Positions 30,667 through 41,200 of a stretch of DNA of 64,000 nt are shown here, piece after piece. The notes beneath the pieces were generated by a model, which was not told the origin of the DNA, ran no database searches, and worked only from the letters and a program-made list of their open reading frames with translations. Made by a program: the position numbers and the translations under genes. Each line of letters begins with the position of its first letter. Within the stretch, counting starts at the first letter, position 1. Origin of the DNA: Streptomyces sp. D2-8 (GTDB taxonomy: Bacteria > Actinomycetota > Actinomycetes > Streptomycetales > Streptomycetaceae); the NCBI RefSeq assembly GCF_023184515.1, contig NZ_JAAHBP010000001.1, positions 310,001 through 374,000 on the forward strand, read 5' to 3'.

Positions 30667-31980
30667 TCAGAAGAACTCCGACCCCGCCTTGTCGTAGGCA
30701 CGCTGGGCGGGGACGGCGGCGGCCTCCACGGAGATCTCCACCACCGGCTGCTCCGGGGCGCCGATCTCGGGGATAGCGCCGCTGGGCGTGCCCGTGGCGG
30801 CGGCGACCAGGGCGGCCGGGTGACCGCCGCGGCGGCGGATCGCGCCGGGCAGCAGCGGGCGTCCGCCGGTGTGCAGGGCGACGGCGGTCATCGGCAGGGC
30901 GATCACCAGCAGTCCGGCGCCGAGGACCGCGCCCATGACCGGGAACCCGGCCTGCGCCGACAGCACACTGCCGGTCAGCGGCCCGGCGGCCGTGCCCAGC
31001 GAGGAGGCCGAGCCGACCAGCACCGCCCAGCGGCCGCGCGGATCGAGCGAGGCGGCGAGCCCGATGAGGTACGACAGCACCACCGGGTAGAGCGTGTTCC
31101 AGGCGATCTCGCCGGCCGCGAAGCTCCCCAGGTCGGTCGCGGAGGCGCTGAGCGCGATGCAGGCGGCGATGAGGACCGTGCCGCCGCCGATGGGCACGGC
31201 GCGTCCGAGGCGGGCCCCGAGGGCGCCCGCCGCGAGGACTCCGGTCAGGCCGGCGCCCAGTCCGAGGGCGAAGACGGCGCCGACGGTGGCCTCGCCGAGG
31301 TGCGCCTGCTCCAGGCCGATGCGTCCGCTCACGCCCCACAGGGAGTTCTGGGCGAGCGACCAGCACACCATGGCGGCGGCCAGCACCAGCCCCGAACGGG
31401 CGTGCGGCAGCCGGGCCTTGTGCTGCCGGGTGGGCGCGACGGGCGTGGCGACGGGGAGGCGGCCGGTGAGCGGCCAGACCGCCAGGGCCGTGAGGGCGAT
31501 CGCGGCCAGGGGCAGACCGTGCCCCGGGCCGAGGTGCGGCACCGTCAGATACACGGCGCCCGCGAGGGCGGAGACGGTGAGCAGTCCGGCCGTGGAGGCC
31601 CGGTGCGGATCCTTTTGCCCGGCGATGAGGGTCGCGGCGACGGTGGTGGCAGTGCCGGAGCCGAACCCGCCGACGATCGCGCCGGCGACGACAGCGGGAA
31701 TCGCGGTGGTCAGGGCGGCACCGCCGTAGCCGAGCAGGGCCAGGGCGAGGCCGAGCCGGGCGAGGGTGCGGGCTCCGACCCGTTCGACCCGGGAGGCCAG
31801 GACGAATCCGGCGGCGGCCGAACTCAGCAGCAGGGCGCTGCCGACGGCACCGGCCTGCGTGGCGGAGAGCGGAAGGTCCGAGTCGAGTCTGCCGACGGTG
31901 GTGGGCAGCAGATACGGAGCGAGGTACCCGGCCGTGAAAAGGGCGACGAGGGGCCAGGGAGTGGTGCGGGGGGCGAACAC
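30667..31980 (-). CDS. MFS transporter
   Basis: About 437 residues from GTG 31980 (VFAPRTTPWPLVALF). The frame stays open further upstream, with a GTG at 32088, but that stretch is AT-richer and charged, so the shorter start is preferred. Twelve hydrophobic segments are visible in two sets of six, separated by the basic loop APTRQHKARLPHARSG. The loop RVERVGARTLARLG after the second segment fits the MFS loop 2-3 motif. The C-terminal ~70 residues are soluble. The substrate is unknown. It faces the sugar-acid dehydratase gene across a 0.4-kb divergent region, so sugar acid transport is one possibility. Confidence 0.8.
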   Translation of the reverse strand: MFAPRTTPWPLVALFTAGYLAPYLLPTTVGRLDSDLPLSATQAGAVGSALLLSSAAAGFVLASRVERVGARTLARLGLALALLGYGGAALTTAIPAVVAGAIVGGFGSGTATTVAATLIAGQKDPHRASTAGLLTVSALAGAVYLTVPHLGPGHGLPLAAIALTALAVWPLTGRLPVATPVAPTRQHKARLPHARSGLVLAAAMVCWSLAQNSLWGVSGRIGLEQAHLGEATVGAVFALGLGAGLTGVLAAGALGARLGRAVPIGGGTVLIAACIALSASATDLGSFAAGEIAWNTLYPVVLSYLIGLAASLDPRGRWAVLVGSASSLGTAAGPLTGSVLSAQAGFPVMGAVLGAGLLVIALPMTAVALHTGGRPLLPGAIRRRGGHPAALVAAATGTPSGAIPEIGAPEQPVVEISVEAAAVPAQRAYDKAGSEFF

Positions 31981-32402
31981 GGGCGTTCCCAGGGCATGCG
32001 AAAGGAGCGGGGGAAAGGGGGGATGGGGCGACGACCGTCGACGGACAGGAACGCGCGAGCAATTTGTATCAAGCACGTAGTCGGACACGGGAACCCGGGG
32101 CGTGTGATCTGGAGCACGTTGCGTTTGGGGTGGTGAAGCCCGGGTAAACAAGCGCCTTTCGTCAGGCGTCCACGGTGCTTTCGCCAGCGCCGGTGCACCG
32201 ATCCGTACCCCGTCGGAACGGTCGCCTCGGCCTTCGTCCGGATCTCCCGCATCACGGCGGTTGACGTTCACATGCTCAATCATCATTCTCGTATGTAGAT
32301 GACGTCTGCATGGGGAGCCGGCCGCGCCGGATCGATGGTGGCCGCGCTGCGACACCTCGCCGCCGTCCTCACCACCGGACTCGACCTCGTAGGAGCCGCC
32401 CC
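31981..32402. other. Divergent intergenic region between MFS and dehydratase genes
   Basis: About 420 bp without a convincing gene, noticeably lower in GC around 32050-32070 and 32240-32300, as expected for promoters. One partial palindrome (32293-32311) lies about 90 bp before the dehydratase start. AGGAGC at 32390 is the dehydratase ribosome site. Confidence 0.5.
32293..32311. promoter_or_regulatory. Imperfect 19-bp palindrome, possible operator
   Basis: ATGTAGATGACGTCTGCAT matches its own reverse complement at 14 of 19 positions, in an AT-richer part of the divergent region. It is of the size bound by GntR/FadR-type regulators. No regulator gene is adjacent. Confidence 0.35.
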
Positions 32403-33692
32403 GTGAACCTCACCATCACCGACGTACGGCTGACGCCGATCCTGGTCGCGGACCCGCCGCTGCTGAACACCCAGGGCGTGCACCAGCCGTACACCCCCCG
32501 GTTGATCGTCGAGGTCGTCACGGCCGACGGCATCACCGGCGTGGGGGAGACCTACGGCGACGCCAAGTACCTGGACCTGGCCCGGCCCTTCGCCGAGCGG
32601 CTGAAGGGGCGCCAGGTCAGCGATCTGAACGGCCTGTTCACGGTGGCGGACCAGGTCGCGGTCGACGCCTCCCGCGTGGAGAACGCCGTCGACGTCGGCG
32701 GGCTGCGCGGTGTCCAGACCGCCGACAAGCTGCGGCTGTCCGTCGTCTCCGGCTTCGAGGTCGCTTGCCTCGACGCCCTCGGCAAGGCGCTCGGACTGCC
32801 CGTGCACACCCTGCTCGGCGGCAAGGTCCGCGACGCCGTCGAGTACAGCGCGTACCTGTTCTACAAGTGGGCCCACCACCCCGAGGGCGTGCAGGCCGAG
32901 AAGGACGACTGGGGCGCAGCGGTCGACCCGGCGGGGGTGGTGGAACAGGCCCGGCGGTTCACGGAGCGCTACGGCTTCACCTCCTTCAAGCTCAAGGGCG
33001 GCGTCTTCCCGCCCGACGAGGAGATCGCGGCCGTACGGGCGCTCGCCGAGGCCTTCCCGGGGCATCCGCTGCGGCTCGACCCGAACGGCGCCTGGTCCGT
33101 GGAGACGTCCGTGAAGGTGGCCCGGGAGCTCGGGGACGTCCTGGAGTACCTGGAGGACCCGGCGCTCGGCACGCCCGCCATGGCCGAGGTCGCCGAGCGG
33201 GCCGGGGTGCCGCTCGCCACCAACATGTGCGTGACGACCTTCGCCGAGATCCAGGAGGCCTTCACCCGGGGCGCTGTACAGGTAGTGCTCTCCGATCACC
33301 ACTACTGGGGCGGCCTGCGCAACACCCAGCAGCTCGCCGCCGTCTGCCGCACCTTCGGCGTCGGTGTGTCCATGCACTCCAACACCCACCTGGGCATCTC
33401 GCTGGCCGCGATGACCCACGTGGCGGCCACCGTCCCGAACCTCCACCACGCCTGCGACTCCCACTACCCCTGGCAGTCGGAGGACGTCCTCACCGAGCGG
33501 CTCACCTTCGAGGGCGGCGAGGTCGCCGTGTCCGACGCGCCCGGCCTCGGTGTGGAGCTCGACCGCGAGCGGCTGGCCGCACTGCACCAGCGGTGGCTGG
33601 ACGACGACGGCACTCTGCGGGACCGCGACGACGCGGCCGCGATGCGGATCGCCGACCCGGAGTGGGTGACACCCGCGATGCCCCGCTGGTAG
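32403..33692 (+). CDS. Enolase-superfamily dehydratase, glucarate dehydratase-like
   Basis: 429 residues from GTG 32403 with AGGAG upstream. The N-terminal capping domain runs to ~140. The barrel shows the KxK base motif (Lys196-x-Lys198 in FKLKGGVFPP), the metal ligands Asp in RLDPNGAWS, Glu in EDPALG and a later acidic ligand, and the His in MHSNTHLGISL. The same KxK plus His-Asp design is used by glucarate dehydratases to remove water from C5-epimeric sugar diacids. SFKLKGGVFPPDEE is very close to that subgroup. A PfkB kinase follows 140 bp later. Confidence 0.88.
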   Translation: MNLTITDVRLTPILVADPPLLNTQGVHQPYTPRLIVEVVTADGITGVGETYGDAKYLDLARPFAERLKGRQVSDLNGLFTVADQVAVDASRVENAVDVGGLRGVQTADKLRLSVVSGFEVACLDALGKALGLPVHTLLGGKVRDAVEYSAYLFYKWAHHPEGVQAEKDDWGAAVDPAGVVEQARRFTERYGFTSFKLKGGVFPPDEEIAAVRALAEAFPGHPLRLDPNGAWSVETSVKVARELGDVLEYLEDPALGTPAMAEVAERAGVPLATNMCVTTFAEIQEAFTRGAVQVVLSDHHYWGGLRNTQQLAAVCRTFGVGVSMHSNTHLGISLAAMTHVAATVPNLHHACDSHYPWQSEDVLTERLTFEGGEVAVSDAPGLGVELDRERLAALHQRWLDDDGTLRDRDDAAAMRIADPEWVTPAMPRW

Positions 33693-33783
33693 TGCCCGCG
33701 TCCGCCGGGACGGGGGGCGCGCGAGGGCCTGCCGCGAGCTGACGGGACCGACGGGTCCGGCGTGATCGGCGTCACCTTGTCAG

Positions 33784-33820
33784 TGATGTGGTGCAGACTG
33801 GCCTGATCCGCACCACGTCA
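33784..33820 (+). promoter_or_regulatory. Inverted repeat immediately before the ribosome site of the PfkB kinase
   Basis: TGATGTGGTGC (33784-33794) and GCACCACGTCA (33810-33820) pair at 10 of 11 positions (the eleventh can be a G-U pair). The GGGAG ribosome site begins at the next base. It may be an operator or an RNA hairpin that influences translation. Confidence 0.5.
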
Positions 33821-33831
33821 GGGAGCGCATC

Positions 33832-34968
33832 GTGATCGCGTCCACCGCCCCGGCAGGAAAGGGCCCGGCCGGAAAGGGATCGCACCGCCAGAGCCAGGTC
33901 GATCCCCTCGCCCCGCTGCGCACACCGGACGACCCGCCCTGGGACGTCTACCTCACCGGCACCGTCTTCCTCGACATCATCTTCACCGGGCTCGACTCCG
34001 CCCCGGTGCGCGGGACGGAGTCCTGGGCCCGCGGGATGGGGTCGAGCCCCGGCGGCGTCGCCAACATGGCGACCGCCCTGGCCCGCCTCGGCCTGCGCAC
34101 CTCCCTCGCGGCCGCCTTCGGCGACGACCACTACGGCGACTACTGCTGGGACGCCCTGGAGCACGGCGAGGGCATCGACCTCTCCCCGTCGCGCACGGTG
34201 CCCGGCTGGCACTCCCCGGTGACCGTCTCCATGGCCTACGAGGGCGAGCGCACGATGGTCTCGCACGGCCACGAACCGCCGCCCGAGAAGCCCGCGCCCG
34301 CCTGCCCCTCACGCGCGCGTGCCGCCGTCGCCTCCCTCGCGCCCGGCGTGCGCGCGCCCTGGATCGCCCAGGCCGCGAGCAACGGCACCCGGGTGTTCGG
34401 CGACGTCGGCTGGGACGACACCGGGGCGTGGGATCTGGCGGCCCTGCCCGACCTGCGGCACTGCGAGGCGTTCCTGCCGAACGCGCAGGAGGCGATGCGG
34501 TACACGGGCGAGGACTGCCCCCGGGCCGCCGCGCACGCCCTGACCGACTACGTGCCGCTCGCGGTGGTCACCCTGGGGGCGGACGGGGCGTATGCGGTGG
34601 ACCGGCGAACGGGGGAGACGGCGGAGGTTCCGGCCATCGCGGTCGAGGCGCTCGATCCGACCGGGGCCGGAGACGTGTTCGTCGCCGGGTTCGTGGCCGG
34701 GACCCTGGCGGACTGGCCGCTGGCCGACCGGCTGGCCTTCGCCGGTCTGACGGCGGCGCTGTCGGTGCAGGAGTTCGGCGGGTCGCTGTCGGCGCCGGGG
34801 TGGTCGGAGATCGCGGCGTGGTGGCGGAAGGTCCAGTCGGTCGAGGGGCAGTCGCCGGTGGCACTGGAGCGATACGGGTTCCTGGCGGGGCTCGTGTCGG
34901 AGGAGCTGGACAGGCCCTGGCCGCTGCGGCGGGCCGTCCCCACCATCGGCTTCCGCCGCTCGGCGTGA
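33832..34968 (+). CDS. PfkB-family carbohydrate kinase
   Basis: 378 residues from GTG 33832. The N-terminal glycine motif GGVANMATALARLGLRTSLAAAFGDD and the C-terminal anion hole/catalytic motif LDPTGAGDVFVAGF (catalytic Asp281) define the ribokinase/PfkB family. VYLTGTVFLDIIFTG matches its opening strand. The substrate is not predictable; linkage with a sugar-acid dehydratase suggests a keto-sugar acid or related sugar. It carries an extra ~40-residue C-terminal tail beyond the usual ~310-330 residues. An inverted repeat precedes its ribosome site. Confidence 0.9.
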   Translation: MIASTAPAGKGPAGKGSHRQSQVDPLAPLRTPDDPPWDVYLTGTVFLDIIFTGLDSAPVRGTESWARGMGSSPGGVANMATALARLGLRTSLAAAFGDDHYGDYCWDALEHGEGIDLSPSRTVPGWHSPVTVSMAYEGERTMVSHGHEPPPEKPAPACPSRARAAVASLAPGVRAPWIAQAASNGTRVFGDVGWDDTGAWDLAALPDLRHCEAFLPNAQEAMRYTGEDCPRAAAHALTDYVPLAVVTLGADGAYAVDRRTGETAEVPAIAVEALDPTGAGDVFVAGFVAGTLADWPLADRLAFAGLTAALSVQEFGGSLSAPGWSEIAAWWRKVQSVEGQSPVALERYGFLAGLVSEELDRPWPLRRAVPTIGFRRSA

Positions 34969-35100
34969 GGCCTTGCGGAAACCCCGCCCCCCAAAACCCC
35001 TACGGCGTTGTCACTTCCCCGTCGTACCCTGGGAATCGCGAGGCCGCCCTCAGCTGTGCGGCCGTGACGAGGAGGAAACGCAGGCCTTAAGCGCCGGCCC

Positions 35101-36168
<1,068 letters not shown>

Positions 36169-36181
36169 CAAGCACAACACC

Positions 36182-36679
36182 ATGTCGATCGACGTCAACA
36201 ACGAGTCCGGCACCGAGGTCGACGAGCAGGCGATCCTCGACATCGCCCGCTATGCGCTCGCTCGGATGCGCATCCACCCGCTCTCCGAGCTCTCGGTGAT
36301 CGTCGTGGACGCCGACGCCATGGAGCAGCTCCACATCCAGTGGATGGACCTCCCGGGTCCCACGGATGTCATGTCCTTCCCGATGGACGAGCTGCGGCCG
36401 CCCTCCAAGGACGACGACGAGCCGCCGCAGGGGCTGCTCGGCGACATCGTGCTGTGCCCCGAAGTGGCCACCAAGCAGGGGGCCGAGGCCGACACGCAGC
36501 ACTCCATGGACGAGGAGCTCCAGCTCCTCACCGTCCATGGCGTGCTGCACCTGCTGGGCTACGACCACGAGGAACCGGACGAGAAGGCCGAGATGTTCGG
36601 CCTCCAGGCGGCCATCGTGGACGGCTGGCGCTCGGAGCGGGGCCTGACCGGCCCCTCCCCGGCGCCGACGGTCTCGTAG
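36182..36679 (+). CDS. ybeY: rRNA maturation endoribonuclease YbeY
   Basis: 165 residues. The zinc-binding H3-x5-H motif is complete: His119, His123 and His129 in [24 protein letters not shown] and [11 protein letters not shown] are family signatures. YbeY takes part in 16S rRNA 3'-end maturation and ribosome quality control. It sits between phoH and the CNNM-type gene, the usual order. The length is normal, with a slightly acidic N-terminal extension. Confidence 0.96.
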   Translation: MSIDVNNESGTEVDEQAILDIARYALARMRIHPLSELSVIVVDADAMEQLHIQWMDLPGPTDVMSFPMDELRPPSKDDDEPPQGLLGDIVLCPEVATKQGAEADTQHSMDEELQLLTVHGVLHLLGYDHEEPDEKAEMFGLQAAIVDGWRSERGLTGPSPAPTVS

Positions 36680-36687
36680 CGCCGCCG

Positions 36688-37992
36688 ATGAGTCCGCAAC
36701 TCGTCCTGGGCGCCATCGCCCTGGTCGTCGTGGCCTGGCTCGCCGCCTGCGCGGAGGCGGGCCTCGCGCGCGTCTCCAGCTTCCGCGCCGAGGAGGCCGT
36801 GCGCTCCGGCCGCCGCGGCGGCGCCAAGCTCTCCCAGGTCGCCGCCGACCCGACCCGCTACCTCAACGTGGCGCTGCTGGTCCGCGTCGCCTGCGAGATG
36901 GCCGCCGCCGCGCTGATCACCTACGGCTGCCTCAAGGAGTTCGACGGCACCACCGAGGCCCTCCTGGTCGCCATCGCGGTCATGGTCCTCGTGTCGTACG
37001 TCGCCGTCGGCGTCTCCCCGCGCACCATCGGCCGCCAGCACCCTCTGAACACCGCGACGGTCTCGGCGTACGTCCTGGTGCCGCTGGCCCGGATCATGGG
37101 CCCGATCCCGTCGCTGCTGATCCTCATCGGCAACGCGCTCACCCCCGGCAAGGGCTTCCGCCGCGGCCCCTTCGCCTCCGAGGCGGAGCTGCGCGCACTG
37201 GTCGACCTCGCCGAGAAGGAGTCGCTCATCGAGGACGACGAGCGCCGCATGGTGCACTCCGTCTTCGAGCTGGGCGACACCCTCGTCCGCGAGGTCATGG
37301 TGCCGCGCACGGACCTGGTGGTGATCGAGCGCTTCAAGACCATCCGACAGGCCCTCACCCTCGCCCTGCGCTCCGGCTTCTCGCGCATTCCGGTGACCGG
37401 TGAGAGCGAGGACGACATCGTCGGCATCGTGTATCTGAAGGACCTGGTCCGCAAGACGCACATCAGCCGCGACGCCGAGTCCGAGCAGGTGTCGACGGCC
37501 ATGCGCCCCGCGTTCTTCGTGCCCGACACCAAGAACGCCGGCGACCTGCTGCGCGAGATGCAGAAGGAACGCAACCACGTCGCCGTCGTCATCGACGAGT
37601 ACGGCGGCACGGCCGGCATCGTCACCATCGAGGACATCCTCGAGGAGATCGTCGGCGAGATCACCGACGAGTACGACCGTGAACTGCCGCCGATCGAGGA
37701 GCTGGGCGGGGACCGCTTCCGCGTCACCGCCCGCCTCGACATCTCAGACCTGGGCGAGCTGTACGGCCTGGAGGAGTTCGACGACGAGGACGTCGAGACG
37801 GTCGGCGGCCTGCTGGCGAAGGCGCTGGGGCGGGTCCCCATCGCGGGTGCCTCGTCCGTCGTCGGCCTGCCCGACGGCCGGGAGCTGCGCCTGACCGCGG
37901 AGGCGGCGGCCGGTCGCCGGAACAAGATCGTGACGGTGCTGGCGGAGCCGGTGGGCCCGGCGGACCCGGCCGAGGAGGAGAAGCCGGAATGA
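36688..37992 (+). CDS. CNNM/CorC-type membrane protein (hemolysin C family)
   Basis: 434 residues from ATG 36688. The DUF21/CNNM transmembrane domain covers ~1-185, with four hydrophobic segments and the acidic residue in AACAEAGLARVS. A CBS pair (~205-330; VFELGDTLVREVMVPRTDLV, GFSRIPVTGESEDDIVGIVYLKDL) and a C-terminal CorC_HlyC domain (~345-425) follow. Relatives mediate Mg2+ or Co2+ efflux and some are named hemolysins for historical reasons. It follows ybeY by 8 bp and its stop overlaps the next ATG (ATGA), so it is co-transcribed. Confidence 0.92.
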   Translation: MSPQLVLGAIALVVVAWLAACAEAGLARVSSFRAEEAVRSGRRGGAKLSQVAADPTRYLNVALLVRVACEMAAAALITYGCLKEFDGTTEALLVAIAVMVLVSYVAVGVSPRTIGRQHPLNTATVSAYVLVPLARIMGPIPSLLILIGNALTPGKGFRRGPFASEAELRALVDLAEKESLIEDDERRMVHSVFELGDTLVREVMVPRTDLVVIERFKTIRQALTLALRSGFSRIPVTGESEDDIVGIVYLKDLVRKTHISRDAESEQVSTAMRPAFFVPDTKNAGDLLREMQKERNHVAVVIDEYGGTAGIVTIEDILEEIVGEITDEYDRELPPIEELGGDRFRVTARLDISDLGELYGLEEFDDEDVETVGGLLAKALGRVPIAGASSVVGLPDGRELRLTAEAAAGRRNKIVTVLAEPVGPADPAEEEKPE

Positions 37993-38348
37993 CCCCGCAG
38001 GAACTGCGCGCGTTCTGCCTGTCCTTCAACGCAGCGGTGGAGGACTTTCCGTTCAGCCCGGAGATCTCGGTCTTCAAGGTGCAGGGCAAGCTGTTCGCCC
38101 TGTCGCACCTCGACGCGCGCCCCCTGAAGGTCAACCTCAAGTGCGACCCGGACGAGGCGGTCCGCCTCCGCGGCGAGCACGAGGGCCTCGTGGTCCCCGG
38201 CTGGCACATGAACAAGCGCCACTGGAACACGGTCACGGCCGACGGCGAGCTCCCGGACCAGCTGGTCCGGGAGCTCATCGAGGACTCCTACGACCTGGTC
38301 GTCGCGGGCCTGCCGCGAGCGGACCGCCTCCGCCTCGACCGCCCCTGA
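37989..38348 (+). CDS. MmcQ/YjbR family protein
   Basis: 119 residues from ATG 37989, overlapping the upstream stop by four bases. The pattern ELRAFCLSFNAAVEDFPFSPEISVFKVQGKLFAL, then NLKCDPDEAVRLR, then PGWHMNKRHWNTV is the MmcQ/YjbR alpha+beta fold, resembling a double-wing DNA-binding shape. The biochemical function is unknown. It is tightly embedded in the ybeY operon, so it is probably expressed with ribosome-maturation genes. Confidence 0.92.
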   Translation: MTPQELRAFCLSFNAAVEDFPFSPEISVFKVQGKLFALSHLDARPLKVNLKCDPDEAVRLRGEHEGLVVPGWHMNKRHWNTVTADGELPDQLVRELIEDSYDLVVAGLPRADRLRLDRP

Positions 38349-38368
38349 CGCTTACGTATGCTCGGATC

Positions 38369-38734
38369 ATGACCGACAGCAGCGCGCTCGACCCCGAGGA
38401 CCGCAAGATCGTCACCCTGGCCCGTTCCGCGCGGGCCCGCAACGGCGTGCCGGAGGGCGCGGCCGTACGGGACGAGACCGGACGCACCTATGTCGCGGGC
38501 ACCGTGGCCCTCGACTCCCTGAAGCTCAGTGCTCTGCGGACGGCGGTGGCGATGGCGGTGGCCTCGGGCGCACGGTCGCTGGAGGCGGCGGCGGTCGTGA
38601 CGGAGGCGGAGACCGCGTCCGCGGAGGACCTGGCGGCGGTGCGGGACCTCGGCAGTGCCGAGACGCCGGTGCTGGTGGCCGGTCCCGACGGAACGGTCCG
38701 GACCACGGTCACCGCTGGCCGAACTTCGCTGTAA
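38369..38734 (+). CDS. Cytidine deaminase-like protein lacking the zinc site
   Basis: 121 residues from ATG 38369. The start DPEDRKIVTLARSARARNGVPEGAAVRDETGRTYVAGTV resembles the first strand and helix of cytidine deaminases, and TVALDSLKLSALRTAVAMAVASGA follows their helix 2. But the catalytic (C/H)AE and PCxxCR motifs are absent, and the protein contains no Cys or His at all. It is therefore unlikely to deaminate and may be structural or regulatory. It is often annotated as cytidine deaminase next to era in actinomycetes. Here era is 1.5 kb further on. Confidence 0.85.
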   Translation: MTDSSALDPEDRKIVTLARSARARNGVPEGAAVRDETGRTYVAGTVALDSLKLSALRTAVAMAVASGARSLEAAAVVTEAETASAEDLAAVRDLGSAETPVLVAGPDGTVRTTVTAGRTSL

Positions 38735-38757
38735 CCGCCGGTAATTAGGCCGGTTTT
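38733..38757 (+). terminator. Hairpin plus T-run after the cytidine deaminase-like gene
   Basis: AACCGCC pairs with GGCCGGTT (one bulged C) around an 8-nt AT-rich loop and is followed by TT. The left arm overlaps the stop codon TAA. It resembles a factor-independent terminator and would separate this operon from the downstream genes. Confidence 0.6.
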
Positions 38758-38893
38758 CAACCTTGCCGCACTCTGCCCCACGCGCATCAATGGAACCGTA
38801 AGTTCCGACGGACCGTCAGGTTCGGCTCTCGCGCAGCGTGCCCGCACTCACCTGCCGAGCGGTCCCCCCACACGGAAAGGGAGCCGGAATCCC

Positions 38894-39370
38894 ATGAGAT
38901 GCAAGCGAATCGGAGCAGGTGCGGCACTGGCGGCCGGGGCCCTCGCGGCCGCGGGCCTCGCCTTCGCCCCCGCAGCCCTCGCCGTCACCCCCCAGGCAGC
39001 GACGATCAGCGCGGACTGCGGCACCTTCGGCAGTGGCGAGGCCACGCTCACGGCCACGCAGGACGGCACCGCCGCCACCCTCACCGTCAAGTCCTCCGCG
39101 ATCACGGCGCCCATCGCGCTGGGAGAGGACTCGATCTCGTCCACCCTCACCCTGGTGAAGAGCGGCGGCGGCACCGTCGACTTCGCCGGCACGGAGAACC
39201 CGGCGATGGCCGCCGGCGCCCCCGTCGAGGTCGGCCCCCTCAGCGGCACCGTGGCCTCCGGCGACAGCCTGGAGGCCTTCGGCGGCTCGCTGAAGATGAC
39301 CGTCTTCGGCATCACCATCACCTGCACGGCGACCGGGCCGCAGTCGCCGGGCCCGTTCGTGTTCGACTGA
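38894..39370 (+). CDS. Secreted hypothetical protein
   Basis: 158 residues. Signal peptide: basic MRCKRIG, hydrophobic AGAALAAGALAAAGLAFAPAALA, with a likely cut after ALA near residue 30. The mature ~128 residues are Thr/Ser/Gly rich and beta-like, with two Cys (SADCGTF near the N-terminus and TITCTATG near the C-terminus) that can form one disulphide. It resembles small secreted beta-sandwich proteins of actinomycetes. No enzyme motif was found. AAAGGGAG upstream is the ribosome site. It lies on the cdd-like side of the insertion scar before era. Confidence 0.8.
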   Translation: MRCKRIGAGAALAAGALAAAGLAFAPAALAVTPQAATISADCGTFGSGEATLTATQDGTAATLTVKSSAITAPIALGEDSISSTLTLVKSGGGTVDFAGTENPAMAAGAPVEVGPLSGTVASGDSLEAFGGSLKMTVFGITITCTATGPQSPGPFVFD

Positions 39371-39395
39371 GACCGACAGCGACGCGGCCCCGGTG

Positions 39396-40161
<766 letters not shown>

Positions 40162-40232
40162 GAACGGTTTCGAGAAGCTCACCAGAGACGTCCGGTGCGG
40201 GGCGGCTCCGGGGATCAGGGAGAATGGGCGGC

Positions 40233-41186
40233 ATGAGCGTTCGTACCCAGTCATCCGAAGAGCCGGCCGGAGCTGTCCACAGGGCTGGCTTCGCCTGCTT
40301 CGTGGGCCGTCCCAACGCGGGCAAGTCCACCCTCACGAATGCTCTGGTCGGCCAGAAGGTGGCGATCACGGCGAATCAGCCGCAGACGACGCGGCACACC
40401 GTGCGGGGCATCGTGCACCGCCCGGACGCGCAGCTGATCCTGGTCGACACCCCGGGGCTGCACAAGCCGCGCACGCTGCTGGGCGAGCGGCTCAACGACG
40501 TCGTGCGTACGACGTGGGCCGAGGTCGACGTGATCGGTTTCTGTCTGCCGGCGAACGAGAAGCTCGGCCCGGGTGATCGCTTCATCGCGAAGGAACTGGC
40601 GTCCATCAAGAAGACGCCGAAGATCGCGATCGTCACCAAGACCGACCTCGTCGACAGCAAGGTGCTCGCCGAACAGCTGATCGCCATCGACCAGCTCGGC
40701 AAGGAGCTGGGCTTCGAGTGGGCCGAGATCGTGCCCGTCTCGGCGGTCGCCGACAAGCAGGTGGACCTGCTGGCCGACCTGCTCGTCCCGCTCCTCCCGG
40801 AGGGTCCCGCCCTCTACCCCGAGGGCGACCTCACCGACGAGCCTGAGCAGGTCATGATCGCCGAGCTGATCCGCGAGGCGGCCCTGGAGGGCGTCCGCGA
40901 CGAGCTGCCGCACTCCATCGCCGTGGTCGTCGAGGAGATGCTCCCGCGCGAGGACCGCCCCGCCGACAAGCCCCTCCTCGACATCCACGCCTTCGTCTAC
41001 ATCGAGCGCCCCAGCCAGAAGGGCATCATCATCGGCCCCAAGGGCAAGCGTCTGAAGGAGGTCGGCATCAAGTCCCGCAAGCAGATCGAGGCGCTGCTGG
41101 GCACGCCGGTCTTCCTCGACCTGCATGTCAAGGTGGCGAAGGACTGGCAGCGGGATCCGCGGCAGTTGCGCAAGCTGGGGTTCTGA
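40233..41186 (+). CDS. era: GTPase Era
   Basis: 317 residues from ATG 40233 (MSVRTQSSEE); ATG 40224 is an in-frame alternative. G motifs: G1 GRPNAGKST, G2 TTRHT, G3 DTPGLHKP, G4 TKTD. The C-terminal KH domain has GIIIGPKGKRLKEVGI. Era binds the 3' end of 16S rRNA and assists 30S assembly together with YbeY and KsgA. In most actinomycetes it follows the cdd-like gene directly. Here a terminator, a secreted-protein gene and two gene fragments are inserted, so era needs its own promoter, probably in 40162-40232. Confidence 0.96.
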   Translation: MSVRTQSSEEPAGAVHRAGFACFVGRPNAGKSTLTNALVGQKVAITANQPQTTRHTVRGIVHRPDAQLILVDTPGLHKPRTLLGERLNDVVRTTWAEVDVIGFCLPANEKLGPGDRFIAKELASIKKTPKIAIVTKTDLVDSKVLAEQLIAIDQLGKELGFEWAEIVPVSAVADKQVDLLADLLVPLLPEGPALYPEGDLTDEPEQVMIAELIREAALEGVRDELPHSIAVVVEEMLPREDRPADKPLLDIHAFVYIERPSQKGIIIGPKGKRLKEVGIKSRKQIEALLGTPVFLDLHVKVAKDWQRDPRQLRKLGF

Positions 41187-41200
41187 GGTCCCTCCCCGCG

